The position numbers and the translations under genes are program-made. Under the pieces are notes generated by a model. The model had not been told where the DNA came from and did not search any database. It saw nothing but the letters and a program-made list of their open reading frames with translations. From Limnomonas spitsbergensis (taxonomy: Eukaryota; Chlorophyta; Chlorophyceae; Chlamydomonadales), in assembly GCA_037349105.1 (NCBI GenBank), contig JAYJMM010000114.1:3091501-3155500 (forward strand): a DNA stretch of 64,000 bases, written 5' to 3'. This document shows positions 1 through 9,877 of this stretch, in pieces (the first letter of the stretch is position 1; every line of letters starts with the position of its first letter).

Positions 1-855
1 GGAGTTCCACCTCTTCACCACAGGTATGGCTGCTCTGTGAGTAGGGTCGTTGTCCTGCTGAAGGTACCATGTAGCAATGTCGTGCTGGGTGAAGAGGCGC
101 TGTCCCTCAGGCAGGAATGTCGCCTTCACGACCTCCTCATACTCCTCTGTGGTGATATTCCTGGCCACCTGGCCCCTCTTGTTCTTGAAGGTGGTCTTCT
201 GGCTGCTGGTGCCTGTCACAAAGTGAAGCTTGCTGATTCCCCACTTGCAGATGCCCGCATACACGTTGAGGACCAGGGGATGATTTGGAGAGGCTGCCTC
301 ACGTACCGCTCTCTCACCCTCACCCTCCATGCCCCAGGACACAGGCTGCACCTTCACCCCTGGGTAGGTAAATGGAAACTTCTTCCGGTCGGTGAAGAGG
401 ACGTGGCTCCAGTCCCTTCCCTTGCTGGCTTTGCAGAAGTCCAGCCGCTTCTGTCGAGTTGACCCCGAAAGCTGCTTCCTAGGCGCACCCCGCAGAACCC
501 TCATTTTTTTTCCCATCTCCGATGCGTGCCTCCGGGCTGCTCGAATGACAGTCTTCTTCCCCACTGGCCTGGTGACCAAGCCTAATGTCCCAAGCTCCTG
601 CGCAACTGTTTTTGCACCACCATGCTGGTTGCTCAGCAGCAGGTCATAGGCCCGGGACTCCGCCTCTGGGCTGAGGATCCTCTTCTTGCCGGACTTTGGC
701 GCGACGTGGACAGCTCCGGAATCTTTATATCGCTGCACCCAGTGCTCCACAACCCTGTCGGACAGTCCAAGCTGCCTAGCTGTCTTGGAGATGTCGTGGT
801 TCTCATTCCACCTCGTTACGATAGCCCAACGGAGTTCTTCAGAGGTGAGCCCCAT
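1..855 (-). CDS. Tc1/mariner-like transposase, copy 1 (3' end outside window)
   Basis: Residues 1-285 of the 369-residue transposase are present; the C-terminal part with the catalytic Glu lies before base 1. The frame is open throughout. One substitution in the T-run near 504 gives Met instead of Leu at residue 118, in the linker between the DNA-binding and catalytic domains. I saw this in no other copy. A full spacer follows upstream, at 1036-2167. Confidence 0.85.
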   Translation of the reverse strand, partial: MGLTSEELRWAIVTRWNENHDISKTARQLGLSDRVVEHWVQRYKDSGAVHVAPKSGKKRILSPEAESRAYDLLLSNQHGGAKTVAQELGTLGLVTRPVGKKTVIRAARRHASEMGKKMRVLRGAPRKQLSGSTRQKRLDFCKASKGRDWSHVLFTDRKKFPFTYPGVKVQPVSWGMEGEGERAVREAASPNHPLVLNVYAGICKWGISKLHFVTGTSSQKTTFKNKRGQVARNITTEEYEEVVKATFLPEGQRLFTQHDIATWYLQQDNDPTHRAAIPVVKRWNS

Positions 856-1035
856 GGGAGCAAATGAGGCCCTGAAATGCAATAATTTTAGGGATGCCAA
901 TTTTGTGCTCTTGAGTAGCCAGGTCTTATTTCGCTTTGCGTGGGTGTTGCACTTCCCTAGGGCATGCCCACCAGGTGTGTGCATGGTCCTGGTCCCACTG
1001 ATGATGTTCAAGACCTGCGAGCTTTTCTTCCGGGT

Positions 1036-2167
1036 ACAGGGCGGGTCAGATGTATCGACACGTTTTAGGGGTACTGAGGTTTGACCTGCCGTCCCAACCT
1101 GGTTCACACTAGCAGTACCAACTGCAATTTGAAGTAATCTCTCTAGGAACTGCCCCGATCGACCTGGTGTGGTGCTACATCGTCAAGTGCTGTAATCAGC
1201 TTGCCATACACGGTTTATTGAGGTCTGTTGGGGTATCATTTGAATCCGAATGGCAGTTGGATGCCAAAAACTGCCCCGTTGGGTACCAACCTTGCGGCGG
1301 CTGAGCCTGAAAAGTGGCCAAAACCCGGTTAAGGTAGAACCTTAAGTGGGTGTAGGTGGGCCATAGACGGAGGCATTGCCACCTTCCCTGGGTCATTTGG
1401 CCAATCCAACATGCAGATATGGCCTTCCATGTGGCCCACATCAGGGCTGTCTTTGATGGATTGGAATTCACTCCATACCTGTCTGATTGCTATGATGTCT
1501 GGTGATTCAGAGAGCCTGAGAGTAGCTCATTAAGACTGCTCACCAAATTTTTGCACCATTCCCAACTCCAGAGGCTGCAAATTTGGGGCAAAGGTGGCTT
1601 GTCAGGAAGCCATGCCCCTTGCCCCATGCAGCCCCTCGGCCATGCAAGCTCCCATATCACTGCCACTGAGTTCCAGAATGCCTCAAGTCAGGTATCCACT
1701 CTTTATTCACACATCTTGATTTCCATGTCCTTTATTCCAGGCTCCCCTTCTTATCTGAGCTGAGCCAGCCAGATCTGCCGAGGACTGGTTTTGCGAGAGG
1801 ATGGAAAAAAACAGCACTGGTGGTTTCAGAGTCACAACCCTAGCCTGTACAGCAGGTAATACTTCAGATATGGAGGCCAGCACTGCAATATAACATCCTC
1901 AAAAAATTAGAGGCAGGCCCCTCAGCATGGCCAAGTTATCTCAAAACATAAATTTATTGGAGTTGGTGATTCTGTCAAGTGGACTCCTTAAGCCCATTGT
2001 GTTTGCGTTTGATTATCTCAAGGGACAGTTGGTGCCTACCAGTATTAGTGCACTGCTAGCAATCAGGTTAGAGCACATTCAATGTGTAAGTGATATCAAG
2101 TCATGACCTCACCTCCTTGCACTGCTGGGCCTGTCCACGTTTTTACGATACATATGACCCGCCCTGT
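1036..2167. repeat. Spacer, copies 1/2
   Basis: CCCC/GTGG haplotype. A private change near 2069 (GCACATTCAATG for GCACAGTCAATG) sets it apart from all other spacers. It borders the first block of short units. Confidence 0.85.
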
Positions 2168-2193
2168 GCTGTAGCGGCGGGTGGCAAGAATTT

Positions 2194-3303
2194 TCAATAT
2201 TTTGTCTTGTCGCCCTTCTTGCGCATGCATGCAACGATCCTTTTGGGCATGCTGCCCACCAGCTTACAGAAGTACTCCTTGGGTACTGCTGCTACCTCCT
2301 TGATCAGGGATACCTTAAACTCCTGGAGAGTTCTGCAGCCCTTAACGTCCATCTTGGCCTGCATATATCCCCAAAAGTTCTCGATCGGACTCAAGTCCGG
2401 GCTGTTGGGAGGCCACTTCTGGAGGAGGCCCACGCTGCTGCCACGCTGGGAGTTCCACCTCTTCACCACAGGTATGGCTGCTCTGTGAGTAGGGTCGTTG
2501 TCCTGCTGAAGGTACCATGTAGCAATGTCGTGCTGGGTGAAGAGGCGCTGTCCCTCAGGCAGGAATGTCGCCTTCACGACCTCCTCATACTCCTCTGTGG
2601 TGATATTCCTGGCCACCTGGCCCCTCTTGTTCTTGAAGGTGGTCTTCTGGCTGCTGGTGCCTGTCACAAAGTGAAGCTTGCTGATTCCCCACTTGCAGAT
2701 GCCCGCATACACGTTGAGGACCAGGGGATGATTTGGAGAGGCTGCCTCACGTACCGCTCTCTCACCCTCACCCTCCATGCCCCAGGACACAGGCTGCACC
2801 TTCACCCCTGGGTAGGTAAATGGAAACTTCTTCCGGTCGGTGAAGAGGACGTGGCTCCAGTCCCTTCCCTTGCTGGCTTTGCAGAAGTCCAGCCGCTTCT
2901 GTCGAGTTGACCCCGAAAGCTGCTTCCTAGGCGCACCCCGCAGAACCCTCAATTTTTTTCCCATCTCCGATGCGTGCCTCCGGGCTGCTCGAATGACAGT
3001 CTTCTTCCCCACTGGCCTGGTGACCAAGCCTAATGTCCCAAGCTCCTGCGCAACTGTTTTTGCACCACCATGCTGGTTGCTCAGCAGCAGGTCATAGGCC
3101 CGGGACTCCGCCTCTGGGCTGAGGATCCTCTTCTTGCCGGACTTTGGCGCGACGTGGACAGCTCCGGAATCTTTATATCGCTGCACCCAGTGCTCCACAA
3201 CCCTGTCGGACAGTCCAAGCTGCCTAGCTGTCTTGGAGATGTCGTGGTTCTCATTCCACCTCGTTACGATAGCCCAACGGAGTTCTTCAGAGGTGAGCCC
3301 CAT
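2194..3303 (-). CDS. Tc1/mariner-like transposase, copy 2
   Basis: Full-length, 369 codons, ending in TGA. The left inverted repeat is intact at 2146-2167. Upstream it is fused directly to copy 3 through the short junction at 3483-3494, so it has lost the right inverted repeat and the spacer that would normally supply its upstream region. The encoded protein appears identical to copy 7. Confidence 0.85.
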   Translation of the reverse strand: MGLTSEELRWAIVTRWNENHDISKTARQLGLSDRVVEHWVQRYKDSGAVHVAPKSGKKRILSPEAESRAYDLLLSNQHGGAKTVAQELGTLGLVTRPVGKKTVIRAARRHASEMGKKLRVLRGAPRKQLSGSTRQKRLDFCKASKGRDWSHVLFTDRKKFPFTYPGVKVQPVSWGMEGEGERAVREAASPNHPLVLNVYAGICKWGISKLHFVTGTSSQKTTFKNKRGQVARNITTEEYEEVVKATFLPEGQRLFTQHDIATWYLQQDNDPTHRAAIPVVKRWNSQRGSSVGLLQKWPPNSPDLSPIENFWGYMQAKMDVKGCRTLQEFKVSLIKEVAAVPKEYFCKLVGSMPKRIVACMRKKGDKTKY

Positions 3304-3482
3304 GGGAGCAAATGAGGCCCTGAAATGCAATAATTTTAGGGATGCCAATTTTGTGCTCTTGAGTAGCCAGGTCTTATTTCGCTTTGCGTGGGTGTTGCAC
3401 TTCCCTAGGGCATGCCCACCAGGTGTGTGCATGGTCCTGGTCCCACTGATGATGTTCAAGACCTGCGAGCTTTTCTTCCGGG

Positions 3483-3494
3483 TACAGTGCTGTA
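3483..3494. other. Short-unit fusion scar
   Basis: The sequence TACAGTGCTGTA joins the right end of copy 2 to the left end of copy 3. It consists of 5-bp inverted arms around TG. Compared with a long unit, exactly 1127 bp (spacer plus most of both inverted repeats) is missing here. Confidence 0.85.
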
Positions 3495-3514
3495 GCGGCG
3501 GGTGGCAAGAATTT

Positions 3515-4624
3515 TCAATATTTTGTCTTGTCGCCCTTCTTGCGCATGCATGCAACGATCCTTTTGGGCATGCTGCCCACCAGCTTACAGAAGTACTCCT
3601 TGGGTACTGCTGCTACCTCCTTGATCAGGGATACCTTAAACTCCTGGAGAGTTCTGCAGCCCTTAACGTCCATCTTGGCCTGCATATATCCCCAAAAGTT
3701 CTCGATCGGACTCAAGTCCGGGCTGTTGGGAGGCCACTTCTGGAGGAGGCCCACGCTGCTGCCACGCTGGGAGTTCCACCTCTTCACCACAGGTATGGCT
3801 GCTCTGTGAGTAGGGTCGTTGTCCTGCTGAAGGTACCATGTAGCAATGTCGTGCTGGGTGAAGAGGCGCTGTCCCTCAGGCAGGAATGTCGCCTTCACGA
3901 CCTCCTCATACTCCTCTGTGGTGATATTCCTGGCCACCTGGCCCCTCTTGTTCTTGAAGGTGGTCTTCTGGCTGCTGGTGCCTGTCACAAAGTGAAGCTT
4001 GCTGATTCCCCACTTGCAGATGCCCGCATACACGTTGAGGACCAGGGGATGATTTGGAGAGGCTGCCTCACGTACCGCTCTCTCACCCTCACCCTCCATG
4101 CCCCAGGACACAGGCTGCACCTTCACCCCTGGGTAGGTAAATGGAAACTTCTTCCGGTCGGTGAAGAGGACGTGGCTCCAGTCCCTTCCCTTGCTGGCTT
4201 TGCAGAAGTCCAGCCGCTTCTGTCGAGTTGACCCCGAAAGCTGCTTCCTAGGCGCACCCCGCAGAACCCTCAATTTTTTTCCCATCTCCGATGCGTGCCT
4301 CCGGGCTGCTCGAATGACAGTCTTCTTCCCCACTGGCCTGGTGACCAAGCCTAATGTCCCAAGCTCCTGCGCAACTGTTTTTGCACCACCATGCTGGTTG
4401 CTCAGCAGCAGGTCATAGGCCCGGGACTCCGCCTCTGGGCTGAGGATCCTCTTCTTGCCGGACTTTGGCGCGACGTGGACAGCTCCGGAATCTTTATATC
4501 GCTGCACCCAGTGCTCCACAACCCTGTCGGACAGTCCAAGCTGCCTAGCTGTCTTGGAGATGTCGTGGTTCTCATTCCACCTCGTTACGATAGCCCAACG
4601 GAGTTCTTCAGAGGTGAGCCCCAT
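3515..4624 (-). CDS. Tc1/mariner-like transposase, copy 3 (short unit)
   Basis: Full-length 369-codon frame inside the block of short units, with a fusion scar on each side and no terminal inverted repeat. Only 211 bp separate its start codon from the stop of copy 4 upstream. No AATAAA was seen in that gap, so a transcript entering the block could run through several transposase copies. Confidence 0.85.
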   Translation of the reverse strand: MGLTSEELRWAIVTRWNENHDISKTARQLGLSDRVVEHWVQRYKDSGAVHVAPKSGKKRILSPEAESRAYDLLLSNQHGGAKTVAQELGTLGLVTRPVGKKTVIRAARRHASEMGKKLRVLRGAPRKQLSGSTRQKRLDFCKASKGRDWSHVLFTDRKKFPFTYPGVKVQPVSWGMEGEGERAVREAASPNHPLVLNVYAGICKWGISKLHFVTGTSSQKTTFKNKRGQVARNITTEEYEEVVKATFLPEGQRLFTQHDIATWYLQQDNDPTHRAAIPVVKRWNSQRGSSVGLLQKWPPNSPDLSPIENFWGYMQAKMDVKGCRTLQEFKVSLIKEVAAVPKEYFCKLVGSMPKRIVACMRKKGDKTKY

Positions 4625-4803
4625 GGGAGCAAATGAGGCCCTGAAATGCAATAATTTTAGGGATGCCAATTTTGTGCTCTTGAGTAGCCAGGTCTTATTT
4701 CGCTTTGCGTGGGTGTTGCACTTCCCTAGGGCATGCCCACCAGGTGTGTGCATGGTCCTGGTCCCACTGATGATGTTCAAGACCTGCGAGCTTTTCTTCC
4801 GGG

Positions 4804-4815
4804 TACAGTGCTGTA
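4804..4815. other. Short-unit fusion scar
   Basis: The same TACAGTGCTGTA junction, between copies 3 and 4, exactly 1321 bp after the previous scar. Confidence 0.85.
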
Positions 4816-4835
4816 GCGGCGGGTGGCAAGAATTT

Positions 4836-5945
4836 TCAATATTTTGTCTTGTCGCCCTTCTTGAGCATGCATGCAACGATCCTTTTGGGCATGCTGCCCA
4901 CCAGCTTACAGAAGTACTCCTTGGGTACTGCTGCTACCTCCTTGATCAGGGATACCTTAAACTCCTGGAGAGTTCTGCAGCCCTTAACGTCCATCTTGGC
5001 CTGCATATATCCCCAAAAGTTCTCGATCGGACTCAAGTCCGGGCTGTTGGGAGGCCACTTCTGGAGGAGGCCCACGCTGCTGCCACGCTGGGAGTTCCAC
5101 CTCTTCACCACAGGTATGGCTGCTCTGTGAGTAGGGTCGTTGTCCTGCTGAAGGTACCATGTAGCAATGTCGTGCTGGGTGAAGAGGCGCTGTCCCTCAG
5201 GCAGGAATGTCGCCTTCACGACCTCCTCATACTCCTCTGTGGTGATATTCCTGGCCACCTGGCCCCTCTTGTTCTTGAAGGTGGTCTTCTGGCTGCTGGT
5301 GCCTGTCACAAAGTGAAGCTTGCTGATTCCCCACTTGCAGATGCCCGCATACACGTTGAGGACCAGGGGATGATTTGGAGAGGCTGCCTCACGTACCGCT
5401 CTCTCACCCTCACCCTCCATGCCCCAGGACACAGGCTGCACCTTCACCCCTGGGTAGGTAAATGGAAACTTCTTCCGGTCGGTGAAGAGGACGTGGCTCC
5501 AGTCCCTTCCCTTGCTGGCTTTGCAGAAGTCCAGCCGCTTCTGTCGAGTTGACCCCGAAAGCTGCTTCCTAGGCGCACCCCGCAGAACCCTCAATTTTTT
5601 TCCCATCTCCGATGCGTGCCTCCGGGCTGCTCGAATGACAGTCTTCTTCCCCACTGGCCTGGTGACCAAGCCTAATGTCCCAAGCTCCTGCGCAACTGTT
5701 TTTGCACCACCATGCTGGTTGCTCAGCAGCAGGTCATAGGCCCGGGACTCCGCCTCTGGGCTGAGGATCCTCTTCTTGCCGGACTTTGGCGCGACGTGGA
5801 CAGCTCCGGAATCTTTATATCGCTGCACCCAGTGCTCCACAACCCTGTCGGACAGTCCAAGCTGCCTAGCTGTCTTGGAGATGTCGTGGTTCTCATTCCA
5901 CCTCGTTACGATAGCCCAACGGAGTTCTTCAGAGGTGAGCCCCAT
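4836..5945 (-). CDS. Tc1/mariner-like transposase, copy 4 (short unit, R361L)
   Basis: Full-length frame. The plus-strand base change near 4864 (TTGAGC for TTGCGC) turns Arg361 into Leu in the basic C-terminal tail. The same change recurs in copies 19 and 20, about 35 kb away. It has no terminal inverted repeats. Confidence 0.85.
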   Translation of the reverse strand: MGLTSEELRWAIVTRWNENHDISKTARQLGLSDRVVEHWVQRYKDSGAVHVAPKSGKKRILSPEAESRAYDLLLSNQHGGAKTVAQELGTLGLVTRPVGKKTVIRAARRHASEMGKKLRVLRGAPRKQLSGSTRQKRLDFCKASKGRDWSHVLFTDRKKFPFTYPGVKVQPVSWGMEGEGERAVREAASPNHPLVLNVYAGICKWGISKLHFVTGTSSQKTTFKNKRGQVARNITTEEYEEVVKATFLPEGQRLFTQHDIATWYLQQDNDPTHRAAIPVVKRWNSQRGSSVGLLQKWPPNSPDLSPIENFWGYMQAKMDVKGCRTLQEFKVSLIKEVAAVPKEYFCKLVGSMPKRIVACMLKKGDKTKY

Positions 5946-6124
5946 GGGAGCAAATGAGGCCCTGAAATGCAATAATTTTAGGGATGCCAATTTTGTGCTC
6001 TTGAGTAGCCAGGTCTTATTTCGCTTTGCGTGGGTGTTGCACTTCCCTAGGGCATGCCCACCAGGTGTGTGCATGGTCCTGGTCCCACTGATGATGTTCA
6101 AGACCTGCGAGCTTTTCTTCCGGG

Positions 6125-6136
6125 TACAGTGCTGTA
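6125..6136. other. Short-unit fusion scar
   Basis: TACAGTGCTGTA junction between copies 4 and 5. Confidence 0.85.
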
Positions 6137-6156
6137 GCGGCGGGTGGCAAGAATTT

Positions 6157-7266
6157 TCAATATTTTGTCTTGTCGCCCTTCTTGCGCATGCATGCAACGA
6201 TCCTTTTGGGCATGCTGCCCACCAGCTTACAGAAGTACTCCTTGGGTACTGCTGCTACCTCCTTGATCAGGGATACCTTAAACTCCTGGAGAGTTCTGCA
6301 GCCCTTAACGTCCATCTTGGCCTGCATATATCCCCAAAAGTTCTCGATCGGACTCAAGTCCGGGCTGTTGGGAGGCCACTTCTGGAGGAGGCCCACGCTG
6401 CTGCCACGCTGGGAGTTCCACCTCTTCACCACAGGTATGGCTGCTCTGTGAGTAGGGTCGTTGTCCTGCTGAAGGTACCATGTAGCAATGTCGTGCTGGG
6501 TGAAGAGGCGCTGTCCCTCAGGCAGGAATGTCGCCTTCACGACCTCCTCATACTCCTCTGTGGTGATATTCCTGGCCACCTGGCCCCTCTTGTTCTTGAA
6601 GGTGGTCTTCTGGCTGCTGGTGCCTGTCACAAAGTGAAGCTTGCTGATTCCCCACTTGCAGATGCCCGCATACACGTTGAGGACCAGGGGATGATTTGGA
6701 GAGGCTGCCTCACGTACCGCTCTCTCACCCTCACCCTCCATGCCCCAGGACACAGGCTGCACCTTCACCCCTGGGTAGGTAAATGGAAACTTCTTCCGGT
6801 CGGTGAAGAGGACGTGGCTCCAGTCCCTTCCCTTGCTGGCTTTGCAGAAGTCCAGCCGCTTCTGTCGAGTTGACCCCGAAAGCTGCTTCCTAGGCGCACC
6901 CCGCAGAACCCTCAATTTTTTTCCCATCTCCGATGCGTGCCTCCGGGCTGCTCGAATGACAGTCTTCTTCCCCACTGGCCTGGTGACCAAGCCTAATGTC
7001 CCAAGCTCCTGCGCAACTGTTTTTGCACCACCATGCTGGTTGCTCAGCAGCAGGTCATAGGCCCGGGACTCCGCCTCTGGGCTGAGGATCCTCTTCTTGC
7101 CGGACTTTGGCGCGACGTGGACAGCTCCGGAATCTTTATATCGCTGCACCCAGTGCTCCACAACCCTGTCGGACAGTCCAAGCTGCCTAGCTGTCTTGGA
7201 GATGTCGTGGTTCTCATTCCACCTCGTTACGATAGCCCAACGGAGTTCTTCAGAGGTGAGCCCCAT
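6157..7266 (-). CDS. Tc1/mariner-like transposase, copy 5 (short unit)
   Basis: Full-length frame with consensus protein. A private substitution upstream of the start, at about 7361 (GTTGAAC for GTTGCAC), lies in the leader and would matter only if translation began at the upstream ATG. Confidence 0.85.
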   Translation of the reverse strand: MGLTSEELRWAIVTRWNENHDISKTARQLGLSDRVVEHWVQRYKDSGAVHVAPKSGKKRILSPEAESRAYDLLLSNQHGGAKTVAQELGTLGLVTRPVGKKTVIRAARRHASEMGKKLRVLRGAPRKQLSGSTRQKRLDFCKASKGRDWSHVLFTDRKKFPFTYPGVKVQPVSWGMEGEGERAVREAASPNHPLVLNVYAGICKWGISKLHFVTGTSSQKTTFKNKRGQVARNITTEEYEEVVKATFLPEGQRLFTQHDIATWYLQQDNDPTHRAAIPVVKRWNSQRGSSVGLLQKWPPNSPDLSPIENFWGYMQAKMDVKGCRTLQEFKVSLIKEVAAVPKEYFCKLVGSMPKRIVACMRKKGDKTKY

Positions 7267-7445
7267 GGGAGCAAATGAGGCCCTGAAATGCAATAATTTT
7301 AGGGATGCCAATTTTGTGCTCTTGAGTAGCCAGGTCTTATTTCGCTTTGCGTGGGTGTTGAACTTCCCTAGGGCATGCCCACCAGGTGTGTGCATGGTCC
7401 TGGTCCCACTGATGATGTTCAAGACCTGCGAGCTTTTCTTCCGGG

Positions 7446-7457
7446 TACAGTGCTGTA
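7446..7457. other. Short-unit fusion scar
   Basis: TACAGTGCTGTA junction between copies 5 and 6; the last of four consecutive short steps. Confidence 0.85.
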
Positions 7458-7477
7458 GCGGCGGGTGGCAAGAATTT

Positions 7478-8587
7478 TCAATATTTTGTCTTGTCGCCCT
7501 TCTTGCGCATGCATGCAACGATCCTTTTGGGCATGCTGCCCACCAGCTTACAGAAGTACTCCTTGGGTACTGCTGCTACCTCCTTGATCAGGGATACCTT
7601 AAACTCCTGGAGAGTTCTGCAGCCCTTAACGTCCATCTTGGCCTGCATATATCCCCAAAAGTTCTCGATCGGACTCAAGTCCGGGCTGTTGGGAGGCCAC
7701 TTCTGGAGGAGGCCCACGCTGCTGCCACGCTGGGAGTTCCACCTCTTCACCACAGGTATGGCTGCTCTGTGAGTAGGGTCGTTGTCCTGCTGAAGGTACC
7801 ATGTAGCAATGTCGTGCTGGGTGAAGAGGCGCTGTCCCTCAGGCAGGAATGTCGCCTTCACGACCTCCTCATACTCCTCTGTGGTGATATTCCTGGCCAC
7901 CTGGCCCCTCTTGTTCTTGAAGGTGGTCTTCTGGCTGCTGGTGCCTGTCACAAAGTGAAGCTTGCTGATTCCCCACTTGCAGATGCCCGCATACACGTTG
8001 AGGACCAGGGGATGATTTGGAGAGGCTGCCTCACGTACCGCTCTCTCACCCTCACCCTCCATGCCCCAGGACACAGGCTGCACCTTCACCCCTGGGTAGG
8101 TAAATGGAAACTTCTTCCGGTCGGTGAAGAGGACGTGGCTCCAGTCCCTTCCCTTGCTGGCTTTGCAGAAGTCCAGCCGCTTCTGTCGAGTTGACCCCGA
8201 AAGCTGCTTCCTAGGCGCACCCCGCAGAACCCTCAATTTTTTTCCCATCTCCGATGCGTGCCTCCGGGCTGCTCGAATGACAGTCTTCTTCCCCACTGGC
8301 CTGGTGACCAAGCCTAATGTCCCAAGCTCCTGCGCAACTGTTTTTGCACCACCATGCTGGTTGCTCAGCAGCAGGTCATAGGCCCGGGACTCCGCCTCTG
8401 GGCTGAGGATCCTCTTCTTGCCGGACTTTGGCGCGACGTGGACAGCTCCGGAATCTTTATATCGCTGCACCCAGTGCTCCACAACCCTGTCGGACAGTCC
8501 AAGCTGCCTAGCTGTCTTGGAGATGTCGTGGTTCTCATTCCACCTCGTTACGATAGCCCAACGGAGTTCTTCAGAGGTGAGCCCCAT
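7478..8587 (-). CDS. Tc1/mariner-like transposase, copy 6
   Basis: Full-length consensus frame. Downstream it is fused to copy 5. Upstream it regains the right inverted repeat (8768-8789) and a full spacer, so it marks the return from short to long units. Confidence 0.85.
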   Translation of the reverse strand: MGLTSEELRWAIVTRWNENHDISKTARQLGLSDRVVEHWVQRYKDSGAVHVAPKSGKKRILSPEAESRAYDLLLSNQHGGAKTVAQELGTLGLVTRPVGKKTVIRAARRHASEMGKKLRVLRGAPRKQLSGSTRQKRLDFCKASKGRDWSHVLFTDRKKFPFTYPGVKVQPVSWGMEGEGERAVREAASPNHPLVLNVYAGICKWGISKLHFVTGTSSQKTTFKNKRGQVARNITTEEYEEVVKATFLPEGQRLFTQHDIATWYLQQDNDPTHRAAIPVVKRWNSQRGSSVGLLQKWPPNSPDLSPIENFWGYMQAKMDVKGCRTLQEFKVSLIKEVAAVPKEYFCKLVGSMPKRIVACMRKKGDKTKY

Positions 8588-8983
8588 GGGAGCAAATGAG
8601 GCCCTGAAATGCAATAATTTTAGGGATGCCAATTTTGTGCTCTTGAGTAGCCAGGTCTTATTTCGCTTTGCGTGGGTGTTGCACTTCCCTAGGGCATGCC
8701 CACCAGGTGTGTGCATGGTCCTGGTCCCACTGATGATGTTCAAGACCTGCGAGCTTTTCTTCCGGGTACAGGGCGGGTCAGATGTATCGACACGTTTTAG
8801 GGGTACTGAGGTTTGACCTGCCGTCCCAACCTGGTTCACACTAGCAGTACCAACTGCAATTTGAAGTAATCTCTCTAGGAACTGCCCCGATCGACCTGGT
8901 GTGGTGCTACATCGTCAAGTGCTGTAATCAGCTTGCCATACACGGTTTATTGAGGTCTGTTGGGGTATCATTTGAATCCGAAT

Positions 8984-9007
8984 GGCAGTTGGATGCCAAA
9001 AACTGCC
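8984..9007. repeat. Spacer hairpin GGCAGTT/AACTGCC
   Basis: Seven-base perfect inverted arms with a 10-base loop. A second small inverted repeat, GTTGG-GTA-CCAAC, follows at once at 9010-9022. Present in each spacer. No function is assigned. Confidence 0.4.
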
Positions 9008-9060
9008 CCGTTGGGTACCAACCTTGCGGCGGCTGAGCCTGAAAAGTGGCCAAAACCCGG

Positions 9061-9077
9061 TTAAGGTAGAACCTTAA
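9061..9077. repeat. Spacer hairpin TTAAGGT-AGA-ACCTTAA
   Basis: Perfect seven-base arms around a three-base loop. Repeated in each spacer (for example 1329-1345). It has no T-run or other terminator hallmark. Confidence 0.4.
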
Positions 9078-9684
9078 GTGGGTGTAGGTGGGCCATAGAC
9101 GGAGGCATTGCCACCTTCCCTGGGTCATTTGGCCAATCCAACATGCAGATATGGCCTTCCATGTGGCCCACATCAGGGCTGTCTTTGATGGATTGGAATT
9201 CACTCCATACCTGTCTGATTGCTATGATGTCTGGTGATTCAGAGAGCCTGAGAGTAGCTCATTAAGACTGCTCACCAAATTTTTGCACCATTCCCAACTC
9301 CAGAGGCTGCAAATTTGGGGCAAAGGTGGCTTGTCAGGAAGCCATGCCCCTTGCCCCATGCAGCCCCTCGGCCATGCAAGCTCCCATATCACTGCCACTG
9401 AGTTCCAGAATGCCTCAAGTCAGGTATCCACTCTTTATTCACACATCTTGATTTCCATGTCCTTTATTCCAGGCTCCCCTTCTTATCTGAGCTGAGCCAG
9501 CCAGATCTGCCGAGGACTGGTTTTGCGAGAGGATGGAAAAAAACAGCACTGGTGGTTTCAGAGTCACAACCCTAGCCTGTACAGCAGGTAATACTTCAGA
9601 TATGGAGGCCAGCACTGCAATATAACATCCTCAAAAAATTAGAGGCAGGCCCCTCAGCATGGCCAAGTTATCTCAAAACATAAA

Positions 9685-9690
9685 TTTATT
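9685..9690 (-). terminator. Candidate polyadenylation signal AATAAA for copy 7
   Basis: AATAAA on the minus strand about 236 bp past the copy 7 stop codon, inside the spacer. Further minus-strand AATAAA motifs occur deeper in the spacer. This is motif-level evidence only. Short units lack this region altogether. Confidence 0.3.
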
Positions 9691-9877
9691 GGAGTTGGTG
9701 ATTCTGTCAAGTGGACTCCTTAAGCCCATTGTGTTTGCGTTTGATTATCTCAAGGGACAGTTGGTGCCTACCAGTATTAGTGCACTGCTAGCAATCAGGT
9801 TAGAGCACAGTCAATGTGTAAGTGATATCAAGTCATGACCTCACCTCCTTGCACTGCTGGGCCTGTCCACGTTTTTA

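Noticed and set aside
3134..4231. 365-codon plus-strand open frames across short units, and 141-, 132-, 93-, 85- and 81-codon plus-strand frames in every copy
   Set aside because: They are antisense shadows of the transposase gene. They recur at fixed offsets in every copy, show no family motif, and are long only because the antisense frames happen to lack stops.
8940..8990. tRNA-like B-box (TTTGAATCC)
   Set aside because: There is no matching A-box or cloverleaf around it.
9061..9077. Rho-independent terminator at the TTAAGGT hairpin
   Set aside because: The stem is AT-rich, no T-run follows on either strand, and no gene end lies beside it.
8928..9203. 91-codon minus-strand frame in each spacer as a gene
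   Set aside because: It starts at GTG, has no ATG at its start and no recognisable domain. Its conservation across copies only reflects recent duplication.
9283..9495. 70-codon plus-strand frame in each spacer as a gene
   Set aside because: It begins at TTG, has low complexity and has no family resemblance. A substitution (S to P) spreads with a haplotype tract and gives no sign of selection.
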